This document shows, piece by piece, positions 11,824 through 23,825 of a DNA stretch of 64,000 bases. Made by a program: the position numbers and the translations under genes. Under the pieces are notes generated by a model. It did no database searches, was not told where the DNA came from, and saw only the letters and a program-made list of their open reading frames with translations. Location of the stretch: assembly GCA_934045905.1 (NCBI GenBank), contig OW203762.1, positions 3,968,001 to 4,032,000 of the forward strand, written 5' to 3'. The stretch is from Leuctra nigra (Eukaryota; Arthropoda; Insecta; Plecoptera; Leuctridae). Numbering within the stretch: the first letter of the stretch is position 1; the number at the start of each line of letters is the position of its first letter.

Positions 11824-12761
11824 CGAGGTCTGTTCAAAAAGTATCCGACCTTATTTTTTTTCTCTGAAACCAGTTGGGTATAAGAGTTCATAGTGGGCCA
11901 TGATTGGTGGTCAACCTTACTGGGCTTGCGTGATTTTTTTCAGCCTTGCCTCATAAGTCAGGCGCCGTCAGGCTACCGGTGAGCATGGTCACCTTACATA
12001 CGCTCGGCGCATCTTCAAATTTACATCTGCGATGACGGAACAATATGATCAGCGTTAGAGCCTTAAATTTTAACAAAAGCTTTGTGAAAAAATTTCTAGG
12101 ATTAAGCAGACTTTCGGCAAAGATGCTATGGTGGTCACAAAATTAAATAATGGTTTACCCAGTTTAAAGATGACCGTAATTTGGTTGACAATGACCAACA
12201 GCGTTCTGATCGGCAGCCAACACAACAAGATCCCCAAATTATTAACCAATTGATGATGGATGATGATCATTGATCTGGATGATGATCATTGATCATCTGA
12301 GAGACTTCTAAAAGTCCTATCAAGAAGTTATCCGTTTTCTTCATGCTGCAGTTCGGCGCAAGAGACCCGACCTGTGGTGACTGTCACACAACTGGCCACT
12401 GCTTCCACAAATCTCTGGTGCCTTCTTACCCTCTGGTCAAACAGTTCAGGCTAACAAGGGGTCAGATAGGCCCCCTGGTCTACAGACATAGCTCGTAATG
12501 ATTTCTGGTGGTTCCCAAGCTGATGGAGCCGGATTACGTAATCGTGCGTGAAGTGGAATTGGAAATTTGAAAATTCGACGAGCGTATGTAAGGTGGCCAT
12601 GCTCACCGGCATCCTGACATTGCCTGACTTATCAAGCAAGGCTAAAAAAAATCACGCATGCCCAGTAAGGCTGACTACCAAACATAGCCAACTATGAACT
12701 ATCACACCCCATTGGTTTGAGAGATAAAAAATAAAGTCGGATACTTTTTGAACACACCTCG
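11824..12761 (+). mobile_element. Internally deleted mariner-family element
   Basis: The ends CGAGGTCTGTTCAAAAAGTA and its inverse are flanked by TA (11822-11823, 12762-12763). Inverted arms extend roughly 190 bp. The unit B paralogue has the empty TA site (14663-14664). Inside are mariner transposase remnants on the + strand: a helix-turn-helix-like piece WFTQFKDDRNLVDNDQQRSD (about 12140-12215) and a C-terminal piece FWWFPKLMEPD (about 12500). The catalytic middle is deleted and frames are broken, so it is non-autonomous. Confidence 0.85.
12073..12240 (+). pseudogene. Mariner transposase N-terminal remnant
   Basis: Conceptual translation in changing frames gives the first-domain pattern of mariner transposases: a Phe/Lys-rich helix, then W-F-x-x-F-K-D and an acidic D-x-x-R-S-D-R-Q-P. 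Frameshifts and stops interrupt it. The DDD catalytic core is not found. Confidence 0.65.
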
Positions 12762-12799
12762 TATTTTCAAACGCCTGAAGATGATCTCTCTCTCTTCAG

Positions 12800-12885
12800 A
12801 TATCACCGACTACATCAATGTCGCCTTAGAGGCGAGTCCGTCGACCTCTGCGACTGCACCGGCTACGTCGTCCTCCTCTGCATTG
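12800..12885 (+). CDS. Exon 5 of unrecognised multi-exon gene (duplicate of exon 7)
   Basis: An 86-bp exon, phase 1 to 0, between TCTCTCTTCAG (ends 12799) and GTATGT (12886). It encodes DITDYINVALEASPSTSA and then an Ala/Thr/Ser-rich tail. It follows exon 4 after a 5.4-kb intron inflated by three transposons. Exon 7 (14701-14786) looks identical in sequence, so the copies are young or conserved. Confidence 0.78.
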
Positions 12886-13103
12886 GTATGTGTTATACGC
12901 TCACTTTATTTCATCATTTCATTTGACTTTGGCACAGAATAAAGAATCTGTTGACTTTCTTCTATGCTTAAGCCTGTACAGTCCTGGAAATTAGATGGTT
13001 ATAAACTCTATCTCTCTCTGCTCCATATAAAAACATGTTTGAGTGAATCCCAGCAAGTACCGGCTGAGCAAGTTGGAGACGGGTTGTTGTTGTTGTTTCA
13101 CAG

Positions 13104-13236
13104 ACGACTTCTAAAGGCGGTAAACACCTGCGTACGCCCACGCAGCCGAGAAAGAAGCCGGCACCTCCACTGGCCTCGCCCTCCTCGTCATCGTCCTCGT
13201 CCTTCTGGGACCCGGCCGAGGACTCGCAAATGAGCG
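13104..13236 (+). CDS. Exon 6 of unrecognised multi-exon gene
   Basis: 44 codons plus one base, phase 0 to 1, between TTGTTTCACAG (ends 13103) and GTAAGT (13237). It encodes TTSKGGKHLRTPTQPRKKPA, a Ser-rich run and SFWDPAEDSQMS. Most changes from exon 4 are synonymous or conservative, which suggests the copy is still under selection. It lies 218 bp after exon 5. Confidence 0.78.
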
Positions 13237-14700
13237 GTAAGTCAAATGTAGACTCCATCTTTAGAGTCCGATGTACTAAAAGGTGAAGAGATAATATTTC
13301 CATAACATGGCTAAATCTTTTAAGCAATTCAAATTGTGAAAAATTTAAAAAATAATTAGCGTGGGTATTTCTTATTCCATCTTAGTAATATCTTATGAAA
13401 ACGAATTATGCCCAAACTCAAAGAAATCTAAAAAAACAACTAAAAATAAGCATTGCTGATTATTTTACAATTTTTTCGTAAAATAAATGGTAGTACCGAA
13501 ATAATATCTTGAATATTTACTTCGATTTTGCTGTTTGTGTTGACACTTTTTTTGGATATGATTGGAGACGAAATGGGTGGACGAAATTATTTGAAATGTT
13601 TATCATGATTAAATAAAATATTAACTTAATTAATTATCCTTTAGTACGACATCATTTTTTTGCTTAGTTAATTAGTAAAAATTAGTTTGTTTTTGGTGAA
13701 AAAGTTAATATTTCTTGTCACGCTGGGTGCAGTATAAAAATAATTTATAAATGTGAGAAGAAAGTCTTTTATCTAATCACGATTAAAATTTGATCTCCAA
13801 TTGTATCCGAAATTTCATAGTTTCGCGCGGTTTTGCTGAATAACTGGCGCCTAATAAATAAGGCACGAAGCAAAGTTGAAAAAAATATCAGACTGATCAT
13901 GTGAAGATCCTATCAAAGTAGTTACAAAACAATTATTGAACTCTCTCAATTTGCTTCAACGGCCGAGCGCTTGAACCACCTTAACAGGCCTCGTTAGGCA
14001 GCAGGTCTTCAAAGTGGTCCTTTCAGATTTTACTTCGCGCAACCAACAGTTTACAATTCATAATCTTGAACACACATTGCACACTCCCTCTACTAATTAT
14101 TGCCACTCACTTAAGTAGGTACATTGGGCATCTGGCACAGCCTCAAAGTGTCAACACGATTATATATCCAAATAATTCGTATTTAACACTTTGAGGATGT
14201 ACACTTGGCACAACTAAAATTGATCGTTCAATAAATCTGATTGACTGAAAAATGTTACATCGATCCATCAGAAGTGAGTCCAAGCGATCTCCTTGTCTCA
14301 TTCTAGTAGGTGACCTCTCATTTCAATGATAATAACAAGCATTGCTTAATATGGAGCATGACCAGCAGTCATTCAAATTTGTTCGTCGAATTAATCGGGC
14401 CTACAATCGGAAGATAATGTTTTCAAAACTCAAAATTTTGGTTAACCAATCAACGGATTTAAAACAAAAATATGGTCTGCTACGCGCAGAGATGAGAATT
14501 TTTCATGTGTGCAAAATTTCAGCTCGATCGGATGAAAACTGTGACCTGTATTGTTCCAGTAACAGAAAAAAACACACACAAAAACAGTGGTCCGTGCCAA
14601 AAGAAACCAAAAGGAGTCGCTCGCTTCACTCGCTCAACTATTGACTCAAAAATTGTAATACATATTTTCAAACGCCTGAAGATGTTCTCTCTCTCTTCAG

Positions 14701-14786
14701 ATATCACCGACTACATCAATGTCGCCTTAGAGGCGAGTCCGTCGACCTCTGCGACTGCACCGGCTACGTCGTCCTCCTCTGCATTG
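14701..14786 (+). CDS. Exon 7 of unrecognised multi-exon gene
   Basis: An 86-bp exon, phase 1 to 0, acceptor CTCTCTTCAG (ends 14700), donor GTATGT (14787). It matches exon 5. Because each pair (4+5, 6+7) goes from phase 0 to phase 0, either pair could be skipped or used alternatively without breaking the frame. Whether both are used in one mRNA cannot be seen here. The following intron is about 30.3 kb. Confidence 0.78.
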
Positions 14787-14875
14787 GTATGTGTTATACG
14801 CTCACTTTATTTCATCATTTCACTTGACTTTGGCATAGAATAAAGAATCTGTTGACTTTCTTCTATGCTTATGCC

Positions 14876-15486
14876 CAGAGCCAGTTGTTTGTGGTGATAA
14901 AAAAGCCAAAATTCGTTTTCAACATTCTGAAAGTGGTGAATTGGTGGTGATAATTATGTTAATTTTCGCGATTGGTGGTGAAATGGAAAAAAATATTTTT
15001 GTAAGAATAAGTGTGAGATATGACGCGCGAGCGAGCCGCAATACTACCAACCCCCCTCCCACTAGCGAGACTCGGCGCGTGCGCATGCGCACCCCTGTTC
15101 AAGGTTATGTAGATGCGTCATTCCATGCTCAGCAGCCAACCAACTGGCACCCCCATACATTCATTGGCTGGCACTTAAAGCTAACTTACGAAGAAAACAG
15201 TGTGATTATTTCTATTTCGTGGTACTTTTGACACAGATCGAGGGTATTTTCGTAAAATATATACTCGGAATCGGGAAATGTTGCAAAACACGTAGTTTTG
15301 GGACAAAATCGCGTGAAATCGCGAGAATTCGTCAATATCGCGTCAAAACACAAATTTCGCGAAAATTCGCGAGAAAAAGATACATATATTTGGAATCAGG
15401 AGTGTATGAAACGCAAAGATATGACAGAAAATTCATGTTTCTAAACATTTCGCGTTTATCGTGGAAACCATAAACAACTGGCCCTG
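14876..15486. mobile_element. hAT-like non-autonomous element (611 bp, 8-bp target duplication)
   Basis: The ends CAGAGCCAGTTGTTTGTGG and the inverse of CAGGGCCAGTTGTTTATGG are flanked by CTTATGCC (14868-14875, 15487-15494). Unit A has the single site CTTAAGCC at 12967-12974. An 8-bp duplication plus a CAGRG terminus is the hAT hallmark. The interior includes a GC-rich patch (about 15020-15095) and many CGCG/CGAAA motifs but no transposase. Confidence 0.85.
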
Positions 15487-15541
15487 CTTATGCCTGTGTC
15501 CTGGATATTAGATGGTTATAAACTCTATCTCTCTCTGCTCC

Positions 15542-17850
15542 ATAAAAAACATGTTTGATATAGGTCAGAGAGGCAGAGTAAAACCATCTTATTTCCACGA
15601 CTGTACACCCGACGTATTCAATTTAATTGTTCAAGGACATGCACTTGTGATATAACATTTTAGATATGGGTTCTAAAATCCAAGGTCACATTTAATGTTC
15701 AGGGTAGATCCTGCTGTGGGATATATAACAGTTCGTTTTTCAATTATCTGTTAAATCAGTTGTTTACTCTAACATTTACTTAGTCGTTTGTTACTTAGCG
15801 GTCATTCAAGGAATGTCATTGGTTGTTGCCATGACATTATACTCATAATCAACTGTTCAAAATTTAGAAGAGCATTAAAAATAATAATTCATAAGGAATG
15901 TTTTGTGGTGACTAATTGTTATCATTTTCGATGATGCAATTGACATGGTGGAGACTAGCAACTTGTTGTTTATCAACTTAGCTAGACATAAGAACCATTT
16001 GACCTTTTTATGCAGATGTAGGGAGGCTGGCATAATTTCGTTTGGGTTCAGGATCAAGATTCAATATAATGCTACACAGGGTAGCTGGAGGGTGACTGAA
16101 ACCATGGAATAATAAATTATGAATGAATGAATGAAACTATGACATTATGCATGAAACAGTACAATTTGATTGTGAAAATGTTGTTGTTTTCAGTATAGAT
16201 TGTTTTGTTTGTTGTTTGTGATTTTGTAGGCAATGGCCAGCAAAAACTGTGCAACCAATCGATCTGAAATGTGGTACACCGACTAATGTCACAGTGCGGT
16301 CCCAAGGTATAGGTTTTACACGAGATCATGTAATTGGTTGAATATTAAAACTCGAACCGCTTGACCGGTTCAAAGTTTGCATGGTCATCGGGGACCATGG
16401 TTCAATGATATTCTTCTATCGGGGACGACATTTAAGTGTGTTTCCCAATTTAAAATTGAAATCTAAAGTTAACTTCAAACGTTATTGGCGATTACCAGCA
16501 AAGCTCAGTGACATCTGGCGGCGAAACGCTGAACCCGCTAGGTGCGGATTGAAGAACCCAACATGGCTGCTATGCACGCTATTAGTCATTGACGCTGGCC
16601 ACTGCTAACTATTTGATTTTTCTTAAATATAATTATGGAAATAGTGTCAAAGCACGGATATGCGTAAGGAACAAAGAGTACCGTTAGTAATAGATACTTT
16701 TCAGTTCCACAATGTAAAATAGAGCGGGAATAAATTCCTTTCATTCATTTCCAAATGAACCATTAATGCGGGCAAATTGGGCGAAACCAGTGGAAATTTC
16801 ATACAATCTTGATGGTTCGGTTGATTAAAACTTTTGTAGTTCTATAGTGAAATATAAAACCTTCATAACCTCTTCTTTAGCTTATGATTAATTAATTAAT
16901 TGACACAAAAATCGAAATGAGAACAGAACTTATGATTGCAAAGCGAATTTGTTACTCGGGTACAAAATCTATGTGAATTTGCCCCATTTCCTGTCTAGGT
17001 TTCCATCCATACATCATTACGCATTTAAATTGCTGCCACTCTATAATAGATTGCTGAAAATTTCCCACGTACTTCATGATTTTATATAATTAAATGTCCG
17101 AGGTATCCATATTAATTCGTAAATAAAATAAAACTCCCCCAAAACTCGCCGAAAAAATCCCGCTGTTTGCGAGTTCACTCCGACAGAATTACAAATGATA
17201 AGGAGCTGAAATTTGTACACGTTATAGGACACATGATAATTTATTGCATGCGATTTGTAGAAATATTTCTATAAAATCACCTACTTCCAAAAAAATGTAA
17301 CTGCAAACAAATCCTTCAAACACGTAATTTTGTATGGTTTATTCTGTTTTTTCAAAAACAACTTCGGTAATTTTTCCCATTTTTCCCATTCAATAAATAT
17401 GTTTGAAACTTACATATATTATATGTCAGTATGTTTTCTAAAATATGTTAAAGTTTCAAACCCCTATCTTTAATAGTGTTGATGTAGTGACCTCTCAAAC
17501 AAGGGGATGTTTTGCGCCACCCGGTATAAGAATAGCACACAGCGCGTGAAATCTCCACCTGCTTATCCGCACCCGGTCCGCCATTCGCAGGCGATCTCAG
17601 CGCTACTAGCGGAGGTGGTAACCGCGAATTGACATTTTACGGATATTTTATGCATGTTTGGAATTTTTTTCAAAATACATACTTGAAGGAAATTTCAAAT
17701 TATGTATCCCTGCTTCTTTAACGCATTTTGTTTCGGTGTCTTCCAAGGTGTGTGGAGCAGAAACTTGCAAACGCATTTAATTCACATGCAATACGAAGTA
17801 AATGAATGTGAGGAATCTTCATTTCCTACTTAATGTGTTGACGTGGAGGT
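15542..17850. other. Intron 7, proximal part, no gene seen
   Basis: AT-rich. It contains a GAAT simple repeat (about 16117-16135) and a fragment with the CCGCTTGACCGGTTCAAAGTTTGC motif shared with H-type repeats (about 16255-16420). No exon with good coding signal was found. Confidence 0.45.
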
Positions 17851-18560
17851 TGGGTATGGAGGTACTCTGTTGATCGACGGGTCCAGACATCTTGGCTTCG
17901 ATGCGAGAGAATAGCGTGGCGTATTCTTCATGCGTTTGTGGCGTGTCTCCTATTAGGCGTTTCAGTAGCCTTGGCAGATTTCACCCCAGCTTCCCAGAGG
18001 CCGCCAAAGTTTGGGCCAGATGATGTCTCTCAAGGCAAGAGAGTCTGAGATAGAAGTCTCGGATTTTGACATAAATCGTAGACCTCGCGAAGTTGGCGAG
18101 CCGCGCCTACGAAATTGCGGCCGCATTCTGAATATATATGTTCGACGGCAGACCTCGACGAGACGAGAAGCGATCAAGGCAGGCGAGGAATGCCTCCGTG
18201 GAGAGATCGGAGACGACTTCCAAATGGACTGCCTTCGTGGCCATGCATACAAAAAGACACAAATAGCATTTTATGATTAGAGCTTTCCTTTGATTGCTAG
18301 ATTTTACGTGAAAAGGACCAGCAAAATCAACACCAACGTGAGCGAAAGGTTGCGAAAGTTGCACTTGAGGTGCTGATAAGTCGGCCATTTGAGGCTGAAG
18401 CGACTTGTGGCATGTTAAGCAAAGACGAATGCAATCCACGGATCGACGTAATCCAAAAGCGTTGTTGAATTAATGCTTGAACGGTCCGTGGCCCGGCATG
18501 CAGTAAGATCTTGTGCATGGAGTCAGGATCCATCTTATGTTGAAGATGGTTAGTCCTTTT
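17850..18560 (-). pseudogene. BEL/Pao pol remnant: integrase
   Basis: On the - strand, translation shows the His-His part of the integrase zinc domain (MHKILLHAGPRTVQALIQQR), its Cys-Cys part (CLTCHKS), then VGVDFAGPF with the first catalytic Asp and MATKAVHLEVVSDLSTEAFL, all typical of BEL/Pao. The second catalytic Asp is lost: the usual YSDNG is replaced by YIQNA. Downstream a frame reads GGLWEAGVKSAK, the region of the catalytic Glu. At least two frameshifts separate these pieces, so it is dead. Confidence 0.8.
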
Positions 18561-18865
18561 GGTTGTGACCGGATTCCATCAGGTATGGAATTGGGAAAAC
18601 GTTCTAGAATAGGCCTCCAGTTACCTACTTCTCTATATATAAAAACCCAAATATATATTTTCTTGCAGTAAAACCGTAAATACAGTAAAACCAAATAAAT
18701 TATATCAAAATGTACACAATTGTTTTGATTGGATGGGGGGGGGGGGGGGGAGGTTAGAAATATGTAACATAATTATTGAGGTAGGGTCATTGATTTTGTG
18801 ACAAGCTGTGACATGGGGGGGAGGAGGGATTATTACTGTGACATAATTAATGGATCTGATGAGGA
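18561..18865. other. Insert-like sequence with 16-G run inside BEL remnant
   Basis: AT-rich sequence between the BEL integrase and the tandem repeat, with a run of 16 G at 18735-18750 and a related G-rich section near 18814. No coding similarity is seen. Confidence 0.4.
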
Positions 18866-19205
18866 GGTTCAGAGCATCTTGAAGTCCGCTCGGTTCCAAA
18901 GTGAATCGCACGATGTGGCCAAATACACGCTGAGCGCGGAGAAGAGAGGAGGTTCAAAGCATCTTGAAGTCCGCTCGGTTCCAAAGTGAATCGCACGATG
19001 TGGCCAAATACACGCTGAGCGCGGAGAAGAGAGGAGGTTCAGAGCATCTTGAAGTGCGCTCGGTTCCAAAGTGAATCGCACGATGTGGCCAAATACACGC
19101 TGAGCGCGGAGAAGAGAGGAGGTTCAGAGCATCTTGAAGTCCGCTCGGTTCCAAAGTGAATCGCACGATGTGGCCAAATACACGCTGAGCGCGGAGAAGA
19201 GAGAA
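18866..19205. repeat. Four tandem 85-bp repeats inside BEL pol
   Basis: Units start at 18866, 18951, 19036 and 19121, exactly 85 bp apart, and are nearly identical (GGTTCAGAGCATCTTGAAGT and so on). On the - strand each reads as the linker between RNase H and integrase (SLLRAQRVFGHIVRFTLE). Since 85 is not a multiple of 3, each added unit shifts the frame. Confidence 0.9.
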
Positions 19206-19637
19206 CGTCTCCAGACGTTTGAAGCGAGGATCGGTCTCGGAGTGAGCGACGAGGACGACAAGGAGACGATGGAACCAGTTAGCCACAGCGGATGGTCCAC
19301 GCGATGCACAAGCAGCAGGATCATCTTCTGACGACATGAGCCCAGTCCGTGGGCGATGAAGTCTCCAAAACTTCGACGACGCGATTTGCGACGAAAGTTT
19401 TGAGGCGATGTGGTGGAGTTGTAAGCCACGCGAGGACGATCATTGAGTCCGTGTAGAGTACGACGGAATCAACGGCAAGTGTCGAGAGGGACAGCAACGT
19501 CGTCTGGACAAGCCGGGACAGCAAAAGTGCAGACGATAATTCCAGCTTGGGAATTGTGAGTGGCTTGAGGGGAGCGACCTTGCTTCTCGCGCGCAGCAAC
19601 GTGGTGTGCGAAGAAGAAGGTGATTGCGTGTGCAGAT
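19206..19637 (-). pseudogene. BEL/Pao pol remnant: RNase H region
   Basis: The - strand frame at 19321-19599 carries ARSKVAPLKPLTIPKLELSS, LYTDSMIVLAWL and TFVANRVVEVLE, the usual BEL/Pao RNase H series. It is split from the reverse transcriptase part (21443-22260) by X element copy 2, and from integrase by the 85-bp repeats and a non-coding insert. Confidence 0.8.
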
Positions 19638-21442
19638 CTAGTGGAGCGGTCGCTCCACGCCAGCCAAGTCGTACGGCGCGCGCACACTCTCATATAAAGG
19701 CTGGAGCAAACCCACTTTTACTGTAGGCATCAAAGTGGCATTTTCGGCCTACTGGATCTTAAAATTGGGGAATCTCACATTGTTGGGAAATATTTCAATT
19801 TCGAGCAATGGCCCACCTACAACATATACCAAATTTGGGAACAATAGGTTACGCCCTTTGCGAGCTAGAGGGCCGTGAAAACCGTGTTTTAGGGCGGTTT
19901 TCATAATAATAATAATAATCTCAGTAGTAGTCTCCTGGAATTCAAATCCGGTAAAGAGGCCACAGCCTAAACGGCTGAACCGATTGATCTCATATTTTTA
20001 CCACGTGTGCACTTTTGGCGTCTGATTTGCCCTCCCCCCCTTGACTTTTTTTGTGCCGCCATTTTGAAACCGGAAGTGACATCATATCTCGACAACGGCT
20101 GAGCTGATTGGAACGAAAATAGCGCCAAACGATTCGGACGGTCAACTATATGGATTATAAATAGCAACAGACTAAAATTTATGTTAACGAAACCGGAAAT
20201 GACGTCATGAAATTTGAAATACATCGATTGGCATTTCGGCAACAAATTTGATCCGATTATTTTGATATTTATGTAACGTATGTACTTTTGATATCTCATT
20301 TGACTTGTTATAAAACCAACCGGAAGCCGCCATTTTGAAACCGGAAGTGACATCATATATCAATAACGGCTAAATAGATTTGAACAAAACCAGCGCTAAA
20401 CAATTTAGACGGTCAACTTTATGTATTATCATCAATAATATTTGCAGTTTTTCATTACAAAACTGGAAATGACGTCACACTTTTTAAGCATCTCACAAAT
20501 TTACATGTTGATGCAATAAATATACTATTTCAGACAGCTTATAATAAAATGTAATCATGTTTAAATTATAATTCAAGGAGTCAGTGATTTCAGCAGCCAA
20601 TTTGAAACCGGAAGAAACGCCATATCTCGAAAACTGGTTGACAGATCGGTATGAAACTAGCGCGAAACGATTCGGAAGGCCATCTCTTTGGAATAGGAAC
20701 AGTCAAACTAGAATGTTTCTATTTATGAGACCGGAAATGACGTCATTCAAATTTATAAATTATTATAATCCCCTCCTATACAATAAATACATATTCAGAA
20801 AGCTTAAAATGATACACATCATTTATAGTTATAAATTCTATGTGGCAGTGCAGAAAGTTCAGCAGCCATTTTGACAACGGATATGTTGCCATATCTCGGA
20901 ACTTGGTTGACCGATTGGAATGAAACCTTTGCTATTCTTCATGAAAATAACCAAATTGTAAAGGGTGATTTTTTTTAAGGATATAGTAATTGTTCATTCG
21001 ATTGTCACAAGTTGTAAGAATAAACTAAAAAAAGTAGTGATATCCCATTAAAAAACACTTCGTGTAAAAATAACAGCCAAGTCTCTTCAACTAAAAAAAA
21101 ATATGAAATCTAAAAATTCTGCACTGAAAAGTAGTGATATCAAAAAATGAGCCAAGTCAAAACTTTATTTGAAAATCAAAAAATACTTGGCGCATCGTTT
21201 TTTTAGGGCATTATAGGTTTACTATGTATATGGATATTTTATGTATATTTTATAATTGGCCTATACTTCCAAGCTTTTTATATACACGATGCGCCAAGTA
21301 TTTTTTGATTTTCAAATAAAGTTTTGACTTGGCTCATTTTTTGATATCACTACTTTTTAGTGCAGAATTTTAGATTTCATATTTTTTTTTAGTTGAAGAG
21401 ACTTGGCCGTTATTTTTACACGAAGTGGTTTTTAATGGGATA
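19638..21442 (+). mobile_element. Family X element, copy 2, inserted in BEL pol
   Basis: It starts CTAGTGGAGCGGTCGCTCCAC and ends in GGGATA. The body contains the leader and several GCCGCCATTTT / ACCGGAAGTGACRTCA modules; the hairpin arms are about 21041-21197 and 21287-21442. BEL coding resumes right after GGGATA. The right TIR found in copy 4 is absent, so this copy ends at the hairpin. No ORF is credible. Confidence 0.8.
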
Positions 21443-22260
21443 CAACCTTCTCGCACCAGTCACAGAAACCAACGAGTCGATGTGAGCTGTGACTGACTGG
21501 AAGAAGCGAAGGAGCTGCTGCATGATGATCTTCATCCATATTACGAAGTGTGAGAGAAAACCCAAAGGGTCAAAGATCCTAGCGATGTAGGATAAGGCTG
21601 ACCTCTTTGTTGCTTGACCTTGAAAGGGTTGGGTGTGGAATGAGAATGCGTCCCACATTAGGCCAAGTATCTTGATGCCTTGTTCTTCTGTGCCGAACAC
21701 GAGGGGCGTCTCTAGGTGCTCGTCAGAGAGCGAGGTCAAGGCGGCGGAATCGTTGCTGGCGAGCTAGAAGCGCTTGCAATTCAGATTGCAAGATGAAAGC
21801 GTGTTCGACACTTTGTCATCGATGTACGTTTGATTCTTGATGGCGTGAGCGCCAAGTGGGAAGCGTTCTCCCTCGTAGTCCACCAGCTGGTGTCGTACTC
21901 GTTGAGCCAAGAAGGCGGAGGGAACTGGACCGTAAGTCACGGTGTTGAGCTCGTACTCGATGACGCCAGAAGTTGTGCTGATGAGCGCGATCTTATTGAC
22001 GGACTTCTTCTACCTGACGGTACATTTAACGAATGTCATGGCAGAGGGCGACGGCGTGCTTTCGGAAGGTGGTCAAGATGCTGGGCAGATCAGCTTGTAG
22101 CTTCGGACCACTCAGCAAGTTCTGGTTGAGCGTGACGCCGTTTCTGTCCGGTGAGGAGGCGTTGAAAACGACGCGAAGTTTGGTGCTAGAGCTGTTGATT
22201 TTGTGAACACAATGGTGAGGTATCACGTAGTCAGCGGATTTTGCAGCGGGTTACACGTGA
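21443..22260 (-). pseudogene. BEL/Pao pol remnant: reverse transcriptase
   Basis: On the - strand, MIPHHCVHKINSSSTKLRVV and the following GPKLQADLPSILTTFRKHAV match the start of BEL/Pao reverse transcriptase. Further on, ILGLMWDAFSFHT and ALSYIARIFDPLGFLS match the connection region. The YVDD catalytic section is missing or out of frame. No LTR was found. Confidence 0.8.
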
Positions 22261-23825
22261 TGAGAATCAACCAGTGGTCGAATTGGGGGGAGGGGGGGGG
22301 GGGATGCGGGGGAGATGGAATTCCCCATGGGGAATATATTGATTGTTTCATCCCCCCATGGCTAATTTGATCACTTCACCATTCCCCCATGAAAGTTTCA
22401 CAATCAGCAGCTGTACCTCAAAATAATATCATTTTCAGTGAATTTTACAATTTCTGTCTCTGTAGATACCATTTGTTGAGATACAAATAGGCTTTAAAAG
22501 AAGCCAAAATAGCGTAAAAACGCACCAAGTTAATTTCTGAAGTAAAAAAATTCCAGACCTGTGTGCTCCAGACTTGCATGGTGCTGGAGGGGGGGGGGGG
22601 GGGGGGGGGCTTGCCAACGCCATTAACTTGTTTTCAAAGTGCCAATAGAGCAAAAACTGGCCTGCGGGGCAAGGAGGGGGCATGCCCAGTACATTCCAAA
22701 GAGTCAAAATTTAAAAAAAGTTGGATATTTAAACAAAAACATATCTTAAGAGGCAAACGGAAGCAAATGGCAATTGCACGGTTCTTCAGAGCGGTTTTTT
22801 GAAATATTGTCTTCCCACTAAATAATTTTAAAAAATCAGATAGTAACGACCCATAACAGCCTAAAAGACTAAATAATGCCACACACTGGAGTACTTTATG
22901 ACCTCTGATGCGACCTCAAAGTGTTAAATACGATTATTTTTCGTATTTTTCGATATATTTTCGTATTTAACACTTTGAGGTCGTACCAGAGGTCATAATG
23001 AACTCCAGTGTGCGGCATTATTTAGTCTATTAGGCTGTTATGGGTCGTTACTATCTGATTTTTTAAAATTATTAAGGGGGAAGACAAAATTTCAAAAAAA
23101 CGCTCTGACGAACCGTGCGATTCCCGTTCGCTTCCGTTTGCCTCTTAAAAGTAAAACGTCTCAAAATTGATTTCAAAGTGTCATAAAACCTTAAAACGCC
23201 CTACATGACAGGGTTGGAGGCGCACCTCCCTACCGTCCCCCTTATCCAGTGGCAAAGGGATTTTCTTACCTGCCCCCCCCCCCCCCCCACCCCCCTGACA
23301 GAAATCGATGTTCTTTCACCTGGCTGAATAATTATGATGATGATTTGGAAAGGTGGTGAAGAGTAGGTAAGGATGGAAGGTGGGATGGAGGCAGTCGTGG
23401 CCTATTAGTACTTAGTAAATAATACACCCCCCCCCCCCCCATGGGTTACTTTATAGGCCCACAGTTCATCGGGTCCGGCGTGCATATGACTCCGAAAAAA
23501 TTGGGAAGGCTCCTCTAGTGTGAATGAATTAAATAACTAATATTCTGGGGTTTTGCGTTATAACTCATTTGCTCATTTGTCATACTTTCTCCTAAAAGTC
23601 TTTAATTATACACAGAAATAGGTATATCTACGCCCAACACACGGGCCGGCCCTGAATATGATATCGTTTATATTTTCTGTGTTTTACAGTACCTATTACG
23701 AATCGTGGTGTTACATTCTCCGTGCTCGGTTTCACGATCATCAACACGTTATTCGAGTTGTACCTAATATTATTGTAGGTAACATTGTTTACCACAATGC
23801 ATTTAATTTTAAAACAATGTACAAA
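22261..23825. other. Non-coding, several G/C homopolymer runs
   Basis: It holds runs of G (22292-22303, 22589-22609) and C (23273-23288, 23427-23440), and a 400-bp palindrome (22745-23149). No gene is seen. Confidence 0.5.
22745..23149. repeat. Near-perfect palindrome, arms ~189 bp
   Basis: Arms 22745-22933 and 22961-23149 are inverted copies around a 27-bp AT spacer. Inner parts (CCTCAAAGTGTTAAATACGA and CCACACACTGGAGTAC) recur in short palindromic repeats near 11240, 14150, 45720-45830 and 57840-57890. It looks like a foldback MITE. Confidence 0.8.

Larger units (their letters stand above)
7221..13032 (+). repeat. Segmental duplication, unit A (exons 4 and 5)
   Basis: Unit A matches unit B (13033-15541) in the same order: exon 4-like exon, intron, exon 5-like exon, then a border with GATGGTTATAAACTCTATCTCTCTCTGCTCC. 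The border sequence occurs again after unit B, as expected for a tandem duplication. Unit A is longer because it carries three insertions that unit B lacks (8129-8968, 9171-11211, 11824-12761). Confidence 0.85.
13033..15541 (+). repeat. Segmental duplication, unit B (exons 6 and 7)
   Basis: The second copy of the exon 4-5 segment. It lacks the three insertions of unit A but carries its own 611-bp hAT-like insertion (14876-15486). Intron sequences align across almost the whole unit. Confidence 0.85.

Noticed and set aside
18866..19205. CRISPR-like array
   Set aside because: Units are contiguous 85-bp tandem repeats without variable spacers, in a eukaryotic retroelement. The ~117-bp X arrays were rejected for the same reason.
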